Notes under the pieces: generated by a model
Seen by the model: only the letters and a program-made list of their open reading frames with translations
Databases searched by the model: none
Told to the model about the DNA's origin: nothing
Assembly: GCA_030601755.1 (NCBI GenBank)
Contig: JAUWBF010000025.1
Location: 1-41,654, forward strand
Length of the DNA: 41,654 nucleotides
Origin: Verrucomicrobiota bacterium
GTDB lineage: Bacteria; Verrucomicrobiota; Verrucomicrobiia; Opitutales; Opitutaceae
Direction of reading: 5' to 3'
In this document: positions 15,837 through 25,414 of the stretch, in pieces
How positions within the stretch are numbered: the stretch's first letter is position 1
Layout: the number at the start of each line of letters is the position of its first letter
Made by a program: the position numbers and the translations under genes

Positions 15837-16490
15837 TCAGGCGCGCGGGGCGGGGGCTTGGTGAACCTGCGGCGTCCACGTCGCGTAGGCCGGAGTCTCG
15901 TGCAAAAACGCGTCTGGCGCGTCCACCGCGCGGAAAATCGCCTGGTCCGCCGTCGCCGCGAGCATCGCGCCCACGTCGTAGGGCACGCCGGCGACGTTCG
16001 CGGGCAACTTGCTCCAGCTGCGGAAGCCCGCCGGCATCACCAGCTCGCCGGCCAACTCCGCGGACGGCACGCGGGCGATGGCCGCACCGAGTCGCGCGAC
16101 GTGCCACGAGTCGCGCCGCGCGTCGGCGATGACCGCGACCTCCGGCCGGTTGAGAAAACGCGCGACCACGTCGAGCCCTTGGAACGCGAACATCGGCACC
16201 GGGTTGAGCACGTTCCACGTTCTCAGCGCCACCGCCGCCGTGCGGATGCCCAACACCGACCCAGGACCCTCGCAAAACGCGAAGCCGCGCACGTCCGCGA
16301 TCTTGAGTCCCTCGGCCGCCAACAGGGTCTCGACCGCGCGAAACAGTCCCGAGCCGGCCTCCTCCTCGCGGGTTTCCCAGCTGATCGGCGCGTCGGCCGA
16401 TCGCGCCAATCCGGCGTGGATCACCTGCGAGCAACTGTCGATCAACAGCAGCGGGGCGTGGCGGGAGAGCAGTTGGCGCAACGATTCCAT
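15837..16490 (-). CDS. tsaB: tRNA N6-threonylcarbamoyladenosine synthesis protein TsaB
   Basis: TsaB is the non-catalytic partner of TsaD in adding t6A to position 37 of ANN-decoding tRNAs. The 217-residue protein has the ASKHA-fold N-terminus LLLIDSCSQVIHAGL and the motif FCEGPGSVLGIRTAAV in place of the usual GPGSFTGLR. The C-terminal half is divergent, with a closing ETPAYATWTPQVHQAP. I call it TsaB instead of TsaD because it is short and lacks the metal-binding HxxxH of TsaD. It is the first gene of a tsaB-alr pair and is divergent from tig. Confidence 0.85.
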   Translation of the reverse strand: MESLRQLLSRHAPLLLIDSCSQVIHAGLARSADAPISWETREEEAGSGLFRAVETLLAAEGLKIADVRGFAFCEGPGSVLGIRTAAVALRTWNVLNPVPMFAFQGLDVVARFLNRPEVAVIADARRDSWHVARLGAAIARVPSAELAGELVMPAGFRSWSKLPANVAGVPYDVGAMLAATADQAIFRAVDAPDAFLHETPAYATWTPQVHQAPAPRA

Positions 16491-16555
16491 GTAATGAGGG
16501 CGGGGAGGGCATGAAGCGGGCCGCGCGCCCGCCTTTCAAGCGTCGGAATACGGCA

Positions 16556-16585
16556 TTGACCGATTTGGGCCGCGACCCGTAGGTT
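16556..16585 (+). promoter_or_regulatory. Predicted sigma-70-type promoter of tig
   Basis: TTGACC (16556-16561) and TAGGTT (16580-16585) are spaced 18 nt in the tsaB-tig divergent gap. The -35 matches consensus at five positions, the -10 at three. It lies about 40 nt before the tig GTG. Confidence 0.45.
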
Positions 16586-16626
16586 TTCGGATTCTTTCAA
16601 CAAAAAGCCTCCCTTCCTTTCCAACC

Positions 16627-17949
16627 GTGAACATCGAAATCAAAGACGTCTCCGACACCCGCAAAGAGCTCGTGGTCTCCCTCGACCAGGCCGAAGTCGC
16701 CGCCCAGCACCAGGCCGTGATCGGCGAAATCTCCAAGGTCGCCCGCCTCCCCGGCTTCCGCCCCGGCAAGGCCCCGGCCAACCTCGTCATCAAGCGCTAC
16801 GGCAAGGAGATCGGCGAAGAGTTCAAGCAGAAGGTCGTCACCAAGGCCTACCGCGACGGCCTTGAACAGTCCAAGCTCGACGTCCTCCAGATCACCGGTG
16901 TCGACGAGGGCACCATCGCCGCCGACCAGCCCGCCATCATCACCATCACGGTCGACCTGCGCCCCACCTTCGAGCTGCCCGACTACACCGGTCTCGCCAC
17001 CACCGTCACCTCCGCCGAGCCCACCGACGCCGAGGTCGACGCCGCCATTGAGGAGCTCCGCGGCCAGCGCGCCGAGTTCAACGTCGCCGAGCGCGCCTCG
17101 CAAAAGGGCGACTACGTCAAGCTCTCCTACACCGGCACCGTCGACGGCCAGCCCATCCTTGAGATCGTGCCCGAGAAGCAGATCTACGGCTCCGTTCCCC
17201 AGACCTGGGAAGAGGTCGAGGGCGAGCAGGAAGGCCTGATCCCCGGCCTCGGCAAGCAGCTCGCCGGCCTCTCCAAAGGCGACAAGAAGGACGTCACCGT
17301 GACCTTCCCCGCCGAGTTCGTCGGCGCCCCCGCCCTCGCCGGCAAGACCGCCGTCTACTCCGTCGAGATCCTCGAGATCCGCGAGCGCGTGCTGCCCGCC
17401 CTCGACGAGGCCTTCTTCAAGGCCAACCAGGCCGACGACCTCGCCGGCCTCAAGTCCAAGACCGCCAACAACCTCAAGCTCCGCAAGGAATACCAGAACC
17501 GCCAGGCCCAGCGCCAGCAGGTCGTCGAGGCCCTCACCGGCAAGGTCGAGTTCCCCGTTCCCGAGAGCCTGATCGAGGCCGAGACCCAGTCCGTCCTGCG
17601 CCGCTTCATGCAGGAAAACATGCGCCGCGGCGTCCCCGCCGAGCAGTTCGAGAAGGACAAGCAGGAGCTCTTCGACAACGCCCGCAAGGCCGCCACCACC
17701 CGCGTCAAGACCCAGTTCATCCTCTCGAAGATCGCCGAGAAGGAGTCCCTCAAGGTCGACGAGAAGGACATCGACAGCTTCATCTACCGCGAGGCCATGA
17801 TGACCAACTCCACCCCGGAGAAACTCGTCAAGGAACTCACCAAGGACCGCGAGCGCCTGCGCGCCATCCAGCAGTCGATCATTTTCGACAAGGCCCTTGA
17901 TTTGGTGGTTTCCAAGGCTACGGTTTCGACCGCCGAGGCCACCGCCTGA
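16627..17949 (+). CDS. tig: Trigger factor (ribosome-bound chaperone, peptidyl-prolyl isomerase)
   Basis: Binds the ribosome exit tunnel and shields nascent chains. The 440-residue product has the N-terminal ribosome-binding domain with signature GFRPGKAP (43-50), an FKBP-type isomerase domain (about 155-250, including [12 protein letters not shown]), and a long helical C-terminal chaperone domain. Start is GTG at 16627, giving [15 protein letters not shown], the expected N-terminus. The leader (CCCTTCCTTTCCAACC) has no Shine-Dalgarno sequence. Codons end strongly in C or G, as in a highly expressed gene. It leads the tig-clpP-clpX cluster. Confidence 0.97.
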   Translation: MNIEIKDVSDTRKELVVSLDQAEVAAQHQAVIGEISKVARLPGFRPGKAPANLVIKRYGKEIGEEFKQKVVTKAYRDGLEQSKLDVLQITGVDEGTIAADQPAIITITVDLRPTFELPDYTGLATTVTSAEPTDAEVDAAIEELRGQRAEFNVAERASQKGDYVKLSYTGTVDGQPILEIVPEKQIYGSVPQTWEEVEGEQEGLIPGLGKQLAGLSKGDKKDVTVTFPAEFVGAPALAGKTAVYSVEILEIRERVLPALDEAFFKANQADDLAGLKSKTANNLKLRKEYQNRQAQRQQVVEALTGKVEFPVPESLIEAETQSVLRRFMQENMRRGVPAEQFEKDKQELFDNARKAATTRVKTQFILSKIAEKESLKVDEKDIDSFIYREAMMTNSTPEKLVKELTKDRERLRAIQQSIIFDKALDLVVSKATVSTAEATA

Positions 17950-17978
17950 CAGTCCCGTCCGGACCCGGCCCTTCCAAC

Positions 17979-18596
17979 GTGAGCTACTACGTCCCCATCG
18001 TTCTCGAAAACACCGGCCGCGGCGAGCGGTCGATGGACATCTACTCCCGTCTGCTCAAGGACCGGATCATCTTCATCGGCACGCCGATCGATGACCAGGT
18101 CGCCAACCTGGTCATCGCCCAGCTCCTCTTCCTCCAGATGGAGGACCCGAAGAAGGACATCCACCTCTACATCAACTCGCCCGGCGGCGTCGTGACCGGT
18201 GGCATGGCCATCTATGACACGATGAACTTCCTCCAGTGCGACGTCGTCACCTACTGCATCGGCCAGGCCGCCAGCATGGCCACCGTGCTCCTCGCGGCCG
18301 GTGCCAAGGGCAAGCGTTTCGCCCTGCCCAACAGCCGCGTGATGATCCACCAGCCCAGCGGCGGCGCCGGCGGCCAGACGGCCGACATCGCCATCGCAGC
18401 CCGCGAAATCCTCCGCTGGCGCACCACGCTCAGCGAGACCATCGCCCGCCACACCGGCAAGACCCCCGAGCAGGTCGACAAGGATTCCGACCGCGACTAC
18501 TACCTGAGCGCCCACGAGGCCAAGGCCTACGGACTCGTCGACCACGTCGTCGAGTCGACCAACGAGGCGGCCAAGTCCATCGCGACCGCCGCCTGA
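17979..18596 (+). CDS. clpP: ATP-dependent Clp protease proteolytic subunit
   Basis: Serine protease chamber of ClpXP. The 205-residue product carries the complete triad: Ser99 in GQAASMAT, His124 in MIHQP and Asp173 in DRDYYLS, each shifted by two relative to mature E. coli ClpP. The start is GTG at 17979 ([12 protein letters not shown]); no Shine-Dalgarno sequence precedes it (GGCCCTTCCAAC). It begins 29 nt after tig and precedes clpX by 88 nt, the classic arrangement. No second clpP is in the window. Confidence 0.97.
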   Translation: MSYYVPIVLENTGRGERSMDIYSRLLKDRIIFIGTPIDDQVANLVIAQLLFLQMEDPKKDIHLYINSPGGVVTGGMAIYDTMNFLQCDVVTYCIGQAASMATVLLAAGAKGKRFALPNSRVMIHQPSGGAGGQTADIAIAAREILRWRTTLSETIARHTGKTPEQVDKDSDRDYYLSAHEAKAYGLVDHVVESTNEAAKSIATAA

Positions 18597-18684
18597 GATC
18601 GTCCGGCGACCCCGGCCCGCCCCGGGAACGCCGGCCCAACAACGCCCTCGACACCTCCGGCCCCCTTCGGAGAAACTTGCAGCC

Positions 18685-19992
<1,308 letters not shown>

Positions 19993-20009
19993 CCGTCGGT
20001 TGAACCGAC

Positions 20010-20031
20010 GCCGCCGACGACGCTCGGCGGC
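20010..20031 (+). terminator. Probable terminator hairpin of tig-clpP-clpX
   Basis: GCCGCCGA and TCGGCGGC form an 8-bp stem with loop CGACGC, 17 nt after the clpX stop. A second stem (CGTCGGTT/AACCGACG, 19994-20010) precedes it. There is no immediate T-tract, although TTTTT occurs 15 nt later, so efficiency is uncertain. Confidence 0.5.
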
Positions 20032-20255
20032 TTGGCGTCGCAAAAATTTTTGCAGCCGGTTTTGCAGGTGAATCCGCCCGGCTGGCGCGATTGTTACGAA
20101 AGCGTGCCGCGTGCAAGCCGCAGGAAAGCCGTCGGTTCCAAATAGGGGACTTTTCGAGGTGAAGGCAGACGATGGCTGAAGCGGTTCTGATGCCTCGCTG
20201 AGGCTGCGTTTCTATCATTTTTTTTCATTTGCCCGCCGCTGTCGGCCTCGCTTGA

Positions 20256-20268
20256 TGAGAATTTCTCA
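20256..20268. promoter_or_regulatory. TGAGAA-T-TTCTCA palindrome before a small gene
   Basis: A perfect 6-bp inverted repeat with one central base lies 38 nt before the ATG of the 143-residue protein gene. It may be an operator; no matching regulator is known from the window. Confidence 0.35.
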
Positions 20269-20306
20269 GGCGATCCCCGGCCTTTACCCTAACTTGCTTT
20301 CACCCC

Positions 20307-20738
20307 ATGTCCGAAAAATCCTTCGAGGCTCGTTTTTGTCGCGAGCACGGTCTGTCACCTGATCGTTACGAAAAGACGGTTTTTAAACGCGCGTTGTATC
20401 CGCATGCGCGCTGGCTCTACGCCCTGATCCGTCTGGTGAGTCCCGATCACTTCGTGGCGGACCTCGATCTCGTGCGCAACGTCGCCAAGCTGACCCGGCT
20501 GCGCGACTTCAACACGGAGGTCCAGGAGTTTGTGCATCATCCTGCCAACACCGGCGCCGCCCGGCGCACCTTCAATCTGCGGGTCTCCACCAAGCGCCTG
20601 CGCCGGCTGGTCAAGGCCGCTTTGCATGGCGACTCCAAGCTGACCGCCGAGGAAATCCAAAGCCTGCCCCCTTTTCCCGTGAACGTGACCGAGCGGCACG
20701 AGGCCGACCACGAGAAGCAGAGCCTTCTGCGGGCGTAA
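20307..20738 (+). CDS. Conserved-looking small basic protein of unknown function
   Basis: A 143-residue, Arg- and Lys-rich protein beginning MSEKSFEARFCREHGLS and ending EADHEKQSLLRA. It has no signal peptide or membrane helix, and I recognise no domain. Coding status is supported by GC-rich third positions and a clear start after CTTTCACCCC, the pyrimidine-rich leader type used by other genes here. The predicted secondary structure looks helical; a run of basic residues (STKRLRRLVKAALHG) could contact nucleic acid, which is only a suggestion. It stands alone between clpX and the sigma-factor gene. Confidence 0.75.
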   Translation: MSEKSFEARFCREHGLSPDRYEKTVFKRALYPHARWLYALIRLVSPDHFVADLDLVRNVAKLTRLRDFNTEVQEFVHHPANTGAARRTFNLRVSTKRLRRLVKAALHGDSKLTAEEIQSLPPFPVNVTERHEADHEKQSLLRA

Positions 20739-20800
20739 GGGGCTGCACTGACGGGCCGGGCGTAAGTTCGATGCCTCACAGTTAAACCGATTCCACCCGA

Positions 20801-20961
20801 GCGCGTTGGGAGCAACGCGCTTCACCAAAACAGCTTGGTCCCTGTAGGCGGGGCTTCATGCCCCGACCTCTTGGACGCTGGCTTGAGTGCGCCAGCGGGT
20901 GCGTTGTCACCGCGCTGCGTCGTCTACTGTGATGGCGGACATTATCGGGGCATGAAGTCCC
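20801..20961. repeat. REP-like hairpins: GGAG loop and paired TTCAT/ATGAA loops
   Basis: GCGCGTTG-GGAG-CAACGCGC (20801-20820) is a perfect hairpin. CGGGGC-TTCAT-GCCCCG (20849-20865) recurs inverted as GGGGC-ATGAA-GTCCC (20947-20961), so the two ends of an ~110-bp stretch are inverted repeats. Confidence 0.6.
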
Positions 20962-21035
20962 TCATGCAGCCCGGCTGCGCAAGACGGGGTTATTTATTGA
21001 GACTGATTCTTGACGGCGCGGAGTGATGAATCCTT

Positions 21036-21056
21036 AAGTGAGAACATGTCTCACTT
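21036..21056. promoter_or_regulatory. 8-bp inverted repeat upstream of ECF sigma gene
   Basis: AAGTGAGA (21036-21043) and TCTCACTT (21049-21056) are perfect reverse complements around ACATG, 72 nt before the sigma-factor start. It is a good operator candidate. It does not resemble the E. coli Fur box. Confidence 0.5.
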
Positions 21057-21128
21057 TGCGCCGCCGCATCCTCGATTTCACGCCGTCCGGCGGGCGCGTG
21101 GGCTCGTGGCGAGGGGAGGGCGGAGGGC

Positions 21129-21683
21129 ATGATCGGCGGCGGCGTCAGCGCGGCGATGCCCGTGAAGTCCGACCCGGAGTCGTCGGTGGTCGGGGTTTAT
21201 GATGGGTTCACGCACCACTACCACGATGTCGCCCGGTATGCGGCCAGCCGCACGCGGGTGGCCGACGAGGTGAAGGACGTGGTGCAGGAGGCCTACCTGC
21301 GGGTTTTCCGACTGACGCATCCGGAGCGGGTGCGTGAGCCGCGGCGGTTTTTGTTTCGCCTCGTGCGCAACCTGATCCTCGACGGCGTCCGCCGTCGCCA
21401 GGTGCGCGAGCGGCACGCCGCCGGCGAGGACGCCTGTGTGGAGTGCCTGCCGGACGACGCGCCGGCTCCCGATCACGCGGCGAGCGAGACCGAGCGTCGC
21501 GCCTTGCTGGCCGCGGCGGTGGCGACGTTGCCGGAGCGGACGCGGGCGATTTTCATTCTGCATTCGCGGGCGGGCATGTCCTACGCGGAGATCGCCGACC
21601 ACATGGCGTTGTCCAAGACCGCGGTGGCCAAGCATCTGGCCAAGGCGGTCGCGGTGGTGACGGAGGCGCTGGCCCGGCCGTGA
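21129..21683 (+). CDS. ECF sigma factor, FecI-like
   Basis: An RNA polymerase sigma factor of the extracytoplasmic-function class, 184 residues. Region 2 is about 25-95 (DEVKDVVQEAYLRVFRL near 46-62, FRLVRNLILDGVRRR). Region 4 is about 125-180 (LPERTRAIFILHS, MSYAEIADHMALSKTAVAKHL). It precedes a FecR-like anti-sigma gene and a TonB-dependent receptor with a signalling domain, the FecI-FecR-FecA layout. It would direct transcription of the uptake genes when the receptor is occupied. The first ATG is preferred because GGAGGGC sits just before it, one of the few Shine-Dalgarno-like sites in the window; an alternative ATG nine codons on is possible. Confidence 0.9.
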   Translation: MIGGGVSAAMPVKSDPESSVVGVYDGFTHHYHDVARYAASRTRVADEVKDVVQEAYLRVFRLTHPERVREPRRFLFRLVRNLILDGVRRRQVRERHAAGEDACVECLPDDAPAPDHAASETERRALLAAAVATLPERTRAIFILHSRAGMSYAEIADHMALSKTAVAKHLAKAVAVVTEALARP

Positions 21684-21855
21684 CGTGAGCGCGGGCACGC
21701 GGCGCGCAGATGGCGCTCGAAAAAAATCGTCGCTCCGGGTGAATGTTTGCCCGTCTCGTCCGTCGTTGAGAATGGGGCGTCGTTTGCCGACGTCTTGTTC
21801 GCTCCGCGGCGGGCGCCGGTTCGCCGGACCTTAACCTTTTCCTTCCGAACAGACC

Positions 21856-22863
21856 ATGACCACCCGTTCCTCCGAGGCAGCCCGTTGGCTGGCGTTGCGC
21901 GCCAATGGCGGCCGTCTGTCCGCGGCGGAGGCGCGCCGCTTCGAGCGTTGGCTGGTCGAGCCGGGCAACCGCGAGGAATACGAGCGCACGGAGCGTCTCT
22001 ATCGCGAGGCCGGCGCGGCGGACCTGTTCTCCGACGAGGAGGTTCGGCAAACGTTGCGCGCCACCGCGGCCGACGCCGCGCACCGGCGGACGTCGCTGGC
22101 GACGTGGCGCGGCTGGGGGCGTCTGCTGGCGGCCAACCGCGGGGCGTTCGCGGCGATGGCGGCGGTGTTGGCGTTGGGCGTGTTTTTATGGTTCGGGAGC
22201 GCACCGGCGCCGGATATCGCCCGCTTCGAGACCGGGCGCGGCGAGCAACGCACGGTGAGTTTGTCCGATGGTTCGGAGGTGACTCTGGACGGCGCGACGC
22301 GGTTCGAGACGGCTTTCACCGCGGACGAACGCCGGTTGCGGGCGTTTGACGGACGGGCGGTTTTCAAGGTCCACGGCGACACCGCGCGACCGTTTGTGAT
22401 CGAGGCCGGCGCGGCGCGCGTCGAGGTCGTCGGCACGGAGTTTCAGGTGGATCGGCGCCGCGAGGGCGTGACGGTGACCGTCGCAGAGGGCGTGGTGAAA
22501 TTTGGCGCGATCGCCGGTGCCGACGGCGAGGCGGCGGTGTTGCTGCGCATGGGGGAGGGCGCGCGGCTTGCGGCGGCGGGCGGCGAGGTGGAGCGGCTGG
22601 CGTTTGCGACGGAGAGTTTTGCGATGTGGCGTGGCGGGCGGATCGTGTTCGCCGCGCGGCCGCTGCAAGAGGTCGTGCGCGAGGCGGGCCGGTATTTCGA
22701 CGGGGACATCATCATCCGCGGCGAGGAGCTGCGCCGATTGCCGGTGTCGGGGTCGTTTCAGACGGACAAGCCGGTCGATTTTCTCGTGTCGCTGGAGCTG
22801 ATCCTGCCGGTGACGGTGGAGCGCATCGGCGAACGCCTGATCGAGATCGGGCCGAAACGCTGA
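21856..22863 (+). CDS. FecR-like anti-sigma factor / signal transducer
   Basis: Inner-membrane regulator that links an outer-membrane receptor to the ECF sigma factor. The 335-residue product has an N-terminal cytoplasmic segment with the FecR_N pattern (WLALRANGGRLSAAEARRFERW, about 11-32), one membrane helix (about 97-113), the FecR periplasmic domain (about 125-215, with ARFETGRGEQRTVSLSDG-type repeats and GTEFQV), and a C-terminal DUF4974-like domain (EAGRYFDGDIIIRGEEL to the end) that usually contacts the receptor STN domain. It lies 172 nt after the sigma gene and 100 nt before the receptor. No Shine-Dalgarno sequence is seen. Confidence 0.9.
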   Translation: MTTRSSEAARWLALRANGGRLSAAEARRFERWLVEPGNREEYERTERLYREAGAADLFSDEEVRQTLRATAADAAHRRTSLATWRGWGRLLAANRGAFAAMAAVLALGVFLWFGSAPAPDIARFETGRGEQRTVSLSDGSEVTLDGATRFETAFTADERRLRAFDGRAVFKVHGDTARPFVIEAGAARVEVVGTEFQVDRRREGVTVTVAEGVVKFGAIAGADGEAAVLLRMGEGARLAAAGGEVERLAFATESFAMWRGGRIVFAARPLQEVVREAGRYFDGDIIIRGEELRRLPVSGSFQTDKPVDFLVSLELILPVTVERIGERLIEIGPKR

Positions 22864-22963
22864 ACTTTTTTCGCGCTCAGGGTGAACGATGCGGCGCGCC
22901 GCCCGTCGTGTTGGGTAGCCGCCGTCATCCGTCATCAAGCCACGGGACGGGGCCATCCCTTCC

Positions 22964-25240
22964 ATGAGAGCACCCACACCGCTTGTCCCCCTCCTGCAAA
23001 TCGCCGCCATCGGCTGGTTTCCTGTCGCGTTGAGCCTGCCCGTCGCGGCCGCCGCGCAGACCGAGGCCGTCGCGCCCCACGCGTTCGAACTGCCCGCGCA
23101 GCCGCTCGCCGACGCACTGCCCAAGGTCGGCGAGATCATCGGGGCCGACATCATCTTCGATGCCCGCGTGGTCGCCGGCAAACAGGCTCCCGCGCTGCGC
23201 GGCTCCTTCGGCGCGAACGAGGCGCTGGACCGGCTGCTGGCCGACTCCGGGCTTGTTCACCAGGCCGGCGAGGGCCGCACCATCGCCATCCTGCCCGCCG
23301 ACGGTGCGACCAACGAAGCCGCCGCCGATTCCCAGGCTGCCGCCAATGACGCGCCGCTCATGCTCGCGCCCGTGGTCGTCACCTCGACCGGCGCTCAACG
23401 CGTCCTCATTGTCACGCAGGAAGACCTCGATACCCGTCAGGCGACCGATCTCGAGGACACGCTTTCCATCGACCCGAGCGTCACCGTCGGCGGCTCCACC
23501 GGCATCGCCCAAAAAATCTACGTGCGCAACCTCGGCGAGGGTCTGCTCAACATCAAGGTCGACGGCGCCACGCAAAGCGGATCGCTGTTCCACCACATCG
23601 GCCGCGTCACCATCGAGCCCGAGCTGCTCAAACAGGTCGAGATCCAGCCCGGCGTGGGCAACGCCGCCGACGGCCCCGGCTCGCTGGGCGGCGCGATCCG
23701 CTTCGTGACCAAGGACCCCTCCGACCTGCTGCTCCCCGGCGAGACCGCCGGCGCGCTCGCGAAATACGGCTACTTCGACAACACCAACGGCCACCGCGGC
23801 AGCCTCACCGGCTTCGGCCGCGCCAACGACACCTGGAGCGGTCTGCTCAGCGTCGTCTCCTCCGATCACGAGGAGATCACCGACGGCGACGGCAACCGCC
23901 TCGCCGGCTCCGACTCGCAACAACAGGTCGTTTTCGGCAAGGTCGTCGGCGAGTTCGCCAACGGCCAGCGCCTGCGCCTCAGCTTCGAGAACCTCGAGGA
24001 AGAGGGCGACAAGCTGCGCCGCCCCGAGTGGGCGCCCGGTCCGGCCAACCCCGCTTTCTACATGGAGGCCGAGCGCCGCACCACCACGCTCGGCTACGGC
24101 ATCCGTCCCGAGATGTCCGACGTGATCGATATCGACTTCACCCTCAGCTACACCGACGCGCAGCTGCTGCAAATCGGCCCCTTCGGCCCGTATGAAGGCG
24201 ACATCGACGGCTGGCAGTTCGATCTGCGCAACACTTCGCGACCCGGTGACCACAAGCTCGTCTATGGTGTCGATCACCGCATAGACCACGTTGAGGCCGG
24301 CCCCCGCGGCGGCCCCGTCGCCGACAGCGAGGACGCCACCGTCACCGGCCTGTTCGCGCAGGGTGAGTTCGCCGCGACCGAGCGGCTTACCATCAACGCC
24401 GGCGCGCGCTACGACATCTACCGCCTCGACGACCGTCTCGATCAAAAGTTCCGTCACGAAGGCTTCAGCCCCAACCTCGGCGCCACCTACGCCTTCACGC
24501 CCGAGTTCAGCGTCAACGCCGGCGTCGCCACCGCCTACCGCGGTCCCGACATCAACGACGCCTTCAAGGTCGACATCGCCAACAACGACCCCGACCTCGA
24601 GGCCGAGAAGGCGGTCAACTACGAGCTGCGCTTCCTCTACCAAAAGCGCGGCCTGCAACTGGAGGCCGGCGGCTACATCCACCGTATCGACGATGTCATT
24701 ACGAACACACTTCCTTGGTCCAACGTCTACGACAACGCCGGCGAGCTGAAGACCGAGGGCGTCTTCGCCCGCGCCTCCTACGACTTCGGCCAGGTGGCCG
24801 TGGGCGTGCAATACAACCACGCCGACACCGAACTCAACGGCCAGACCGCCACCCGTTACCAATACGGCTCGCTCGTCTCGCAGATCGGCGACACCTGGGT
24901 CGTCGACGCCGTCTGGCGTCCGCGACACGACGTCGACCTCGGCTGGAACGCCCGCATCGTGCAGGGCATCGACGACATCGCCGTGCCATTCGCGATCAGC
25001 GGCGTGGCGGGCAGCACCATCGACAAGCCCGGCTACACGGTGCACGACTTCTTCGTGCGCTGGCGTCCGTGGTTCGCCGAGAACCTGAGCCTCAACCTCA
25101 CCGTGAAAAACGTCTTCGACAAATACTACCGCAGTCACGCCAGCATCGAGGACATGACCGCCTTTCCGGGCTTTGGCGGCGTGATCGGCGCGCCCGAGGC
25201 CGGCCGCGACATCCGCGTCTCCGCCAGCTGGCGCTTCTGA
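22964..25240 (+). CDS. TonB-dependent outer-membrane receptor with STN signalling domain
   Basis: A 758-residue active transporter that uses TonB energy. It has a signal peptide (about 1-31, ending VAAAAQT), an STN domain (about 36-110, FELPAQPLADALPKVGE), a plug domain (about 138-250), and a 22-strand-type barrel ending in the canonical C-terminal Phe (RVSASWRF). The presence of STN plus upstream sigma/FecR genes marks it as a transducing receptor of the FecA type. The ligand is unknown; ferric siderophore or heme is likely because a PepSY protein follows. The plug motif YVRNLGEGLLNIKVDG and barrel segment NAGVATAYRGPDINDAF recall hemoglobin/heme-receptor relatives, but I cannot assign the substrate. 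Confidence 0.93.
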   Translation: MRAPTPLVPLLQIAAIGWFPVALSLPVAAAAQTEAVAPHAFELPAQPLADALPKVGEIIGADIIFDARVVAGKQAPALRGSFGANEALDRLLADSGLVHQAGEGRTIAILPADGATNEAAADSQAAANDAPLMLAPVVVTSTGAQRVLIVTQEDLDTRQATDLEDTLSIDPSVTVGGSTGIAQKIYVRNLGEGLLNIKVDGATQSGSLFHHIGRVTIEPELLKQVEIQPGVGNAADGPGSLGGAIRFVTKDPSDLLLPGETAGALAKYGYFDNTNGHRGSLTGFGRANDTWSGLLSVVSSDHEEITDGDGNRLAGSDSQQQVVFGKVVGEFANGQRLRLSFENLEEEGDKLRRPEWAPGPANPAFYMEAERRTTTLGYGIRPEMSDVIDIDFTLSYTDAQLLQIGPFGPYEGDIDGWQFDLRNTSRPGDHKLVYGVDHRIDHVEAGPRGGPVADSEDATVTGLFAQGEFAATERLTINAGARYDIYRLDDRLDQKFRHEGFSPNLGATYAFTPEFSVNAGVATAYRGPDINDAFKVDIANNDPDLEAEKAVNYELRFLYQKRGLQLEAGGYIHRIDDVITNTLPWSNVYDNAGELKTEGVFARASYDFGQVAVGVQYNHADTELNGQTATRYQYGSLVSQIGDTWVVDAVWRPRHDVDLGWNARIVQGIDDIAVPFAISGVAGSTIDKPGYTVHDFFVRWRPWFAENLSLNLTVKNVFDKYYRSHASIEDMTAFPGFGGVIGAPEAGRDIRVSASWRF

Positions 25241-25288
25241 GCCGGCGATGGAATCATACCGGCGAGCTGGCACGGGTGAAAACTCCCA

Positions 25289-25370
25289 GGTGGAACGCGT
25301 TGTCCCCAACGCGTTCGAGACGCGCGTGCTCGCGTCAAACCGGGCGCATTGGGGACAATGCGCCCCACCT
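25289..25370. repeat. BIME-like pair of inverted hairpins
   Basis: AACGCGTTG-TCCC-CAACGCGTT (25294-25315) and GGGCGCATTG-GGGA-CAATGCGCCC (25342-25365) have perfect 9- and 10-bp stems and complementary loops, so they are one element in opposite orientations. The outer edges are AGGTGG and CCACCT. It fills the gap between the receptor and PepSY genes. Confidence 0.75.
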
Positions 25371-25414
25371 TGGCGATCCCGCCGAGGGCGGCGTGGGTTG
25401 CCGGAACTCATCGG

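Larger units (their letters stand above)
19993..20306. other. Intergenic region downstream of clpX
   Basis: No gene is visible in these 314 bp. It contains two adjacent hairpins just after clpX (19994-20010 and 20010-20031), the self-complementary CAAAAATTTTTG at 20041-20052, a small GCCTC-GCT-GAGGC hairpin at 20192-20204 followed after 13 nt by an eight-T run, and the palindrome TGAGAA-T-TTCTCA at 20256-20268. A small RNA is possible but unproven. Confidence 0.55.
20739..21128. other. Repeat-bearing region upstream of the ECF sigma gene
   Basis: No gene is supported in these 390 bp. It has a GGAG-loop hairpin (20801-20820), a CGGGGC-TTCAT-GCCCCG hairpin (20849-20865) with an inverted imperfect copy at about 20947-20961, and an 8-bp inverted repeat at 21036-21056 that may regulate the sigma gene. 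Confidence 0.6.

Noticed and set aside
13149-16514. A 1,121-codon open frame on the plus strand across DUF1800, alr and tsaB
   Set aside because: It is antisense to three recognisable genes; long antisense frames are expected with strong G/C third positions, and the product is Val/Gly/Glu-rich low-complexity sequence.
20760-20790. GTTCGATGCC resembles a tRNA T-arm
   Set aside because: No matching acceptor, D or anticodon arms can be built around it.
21001-21128. A Fur box before the ECF sigma gene
   Set aside because: The only palindrome (21036-21056) does not match the GATAATGATAATCATTATC-type consensus.
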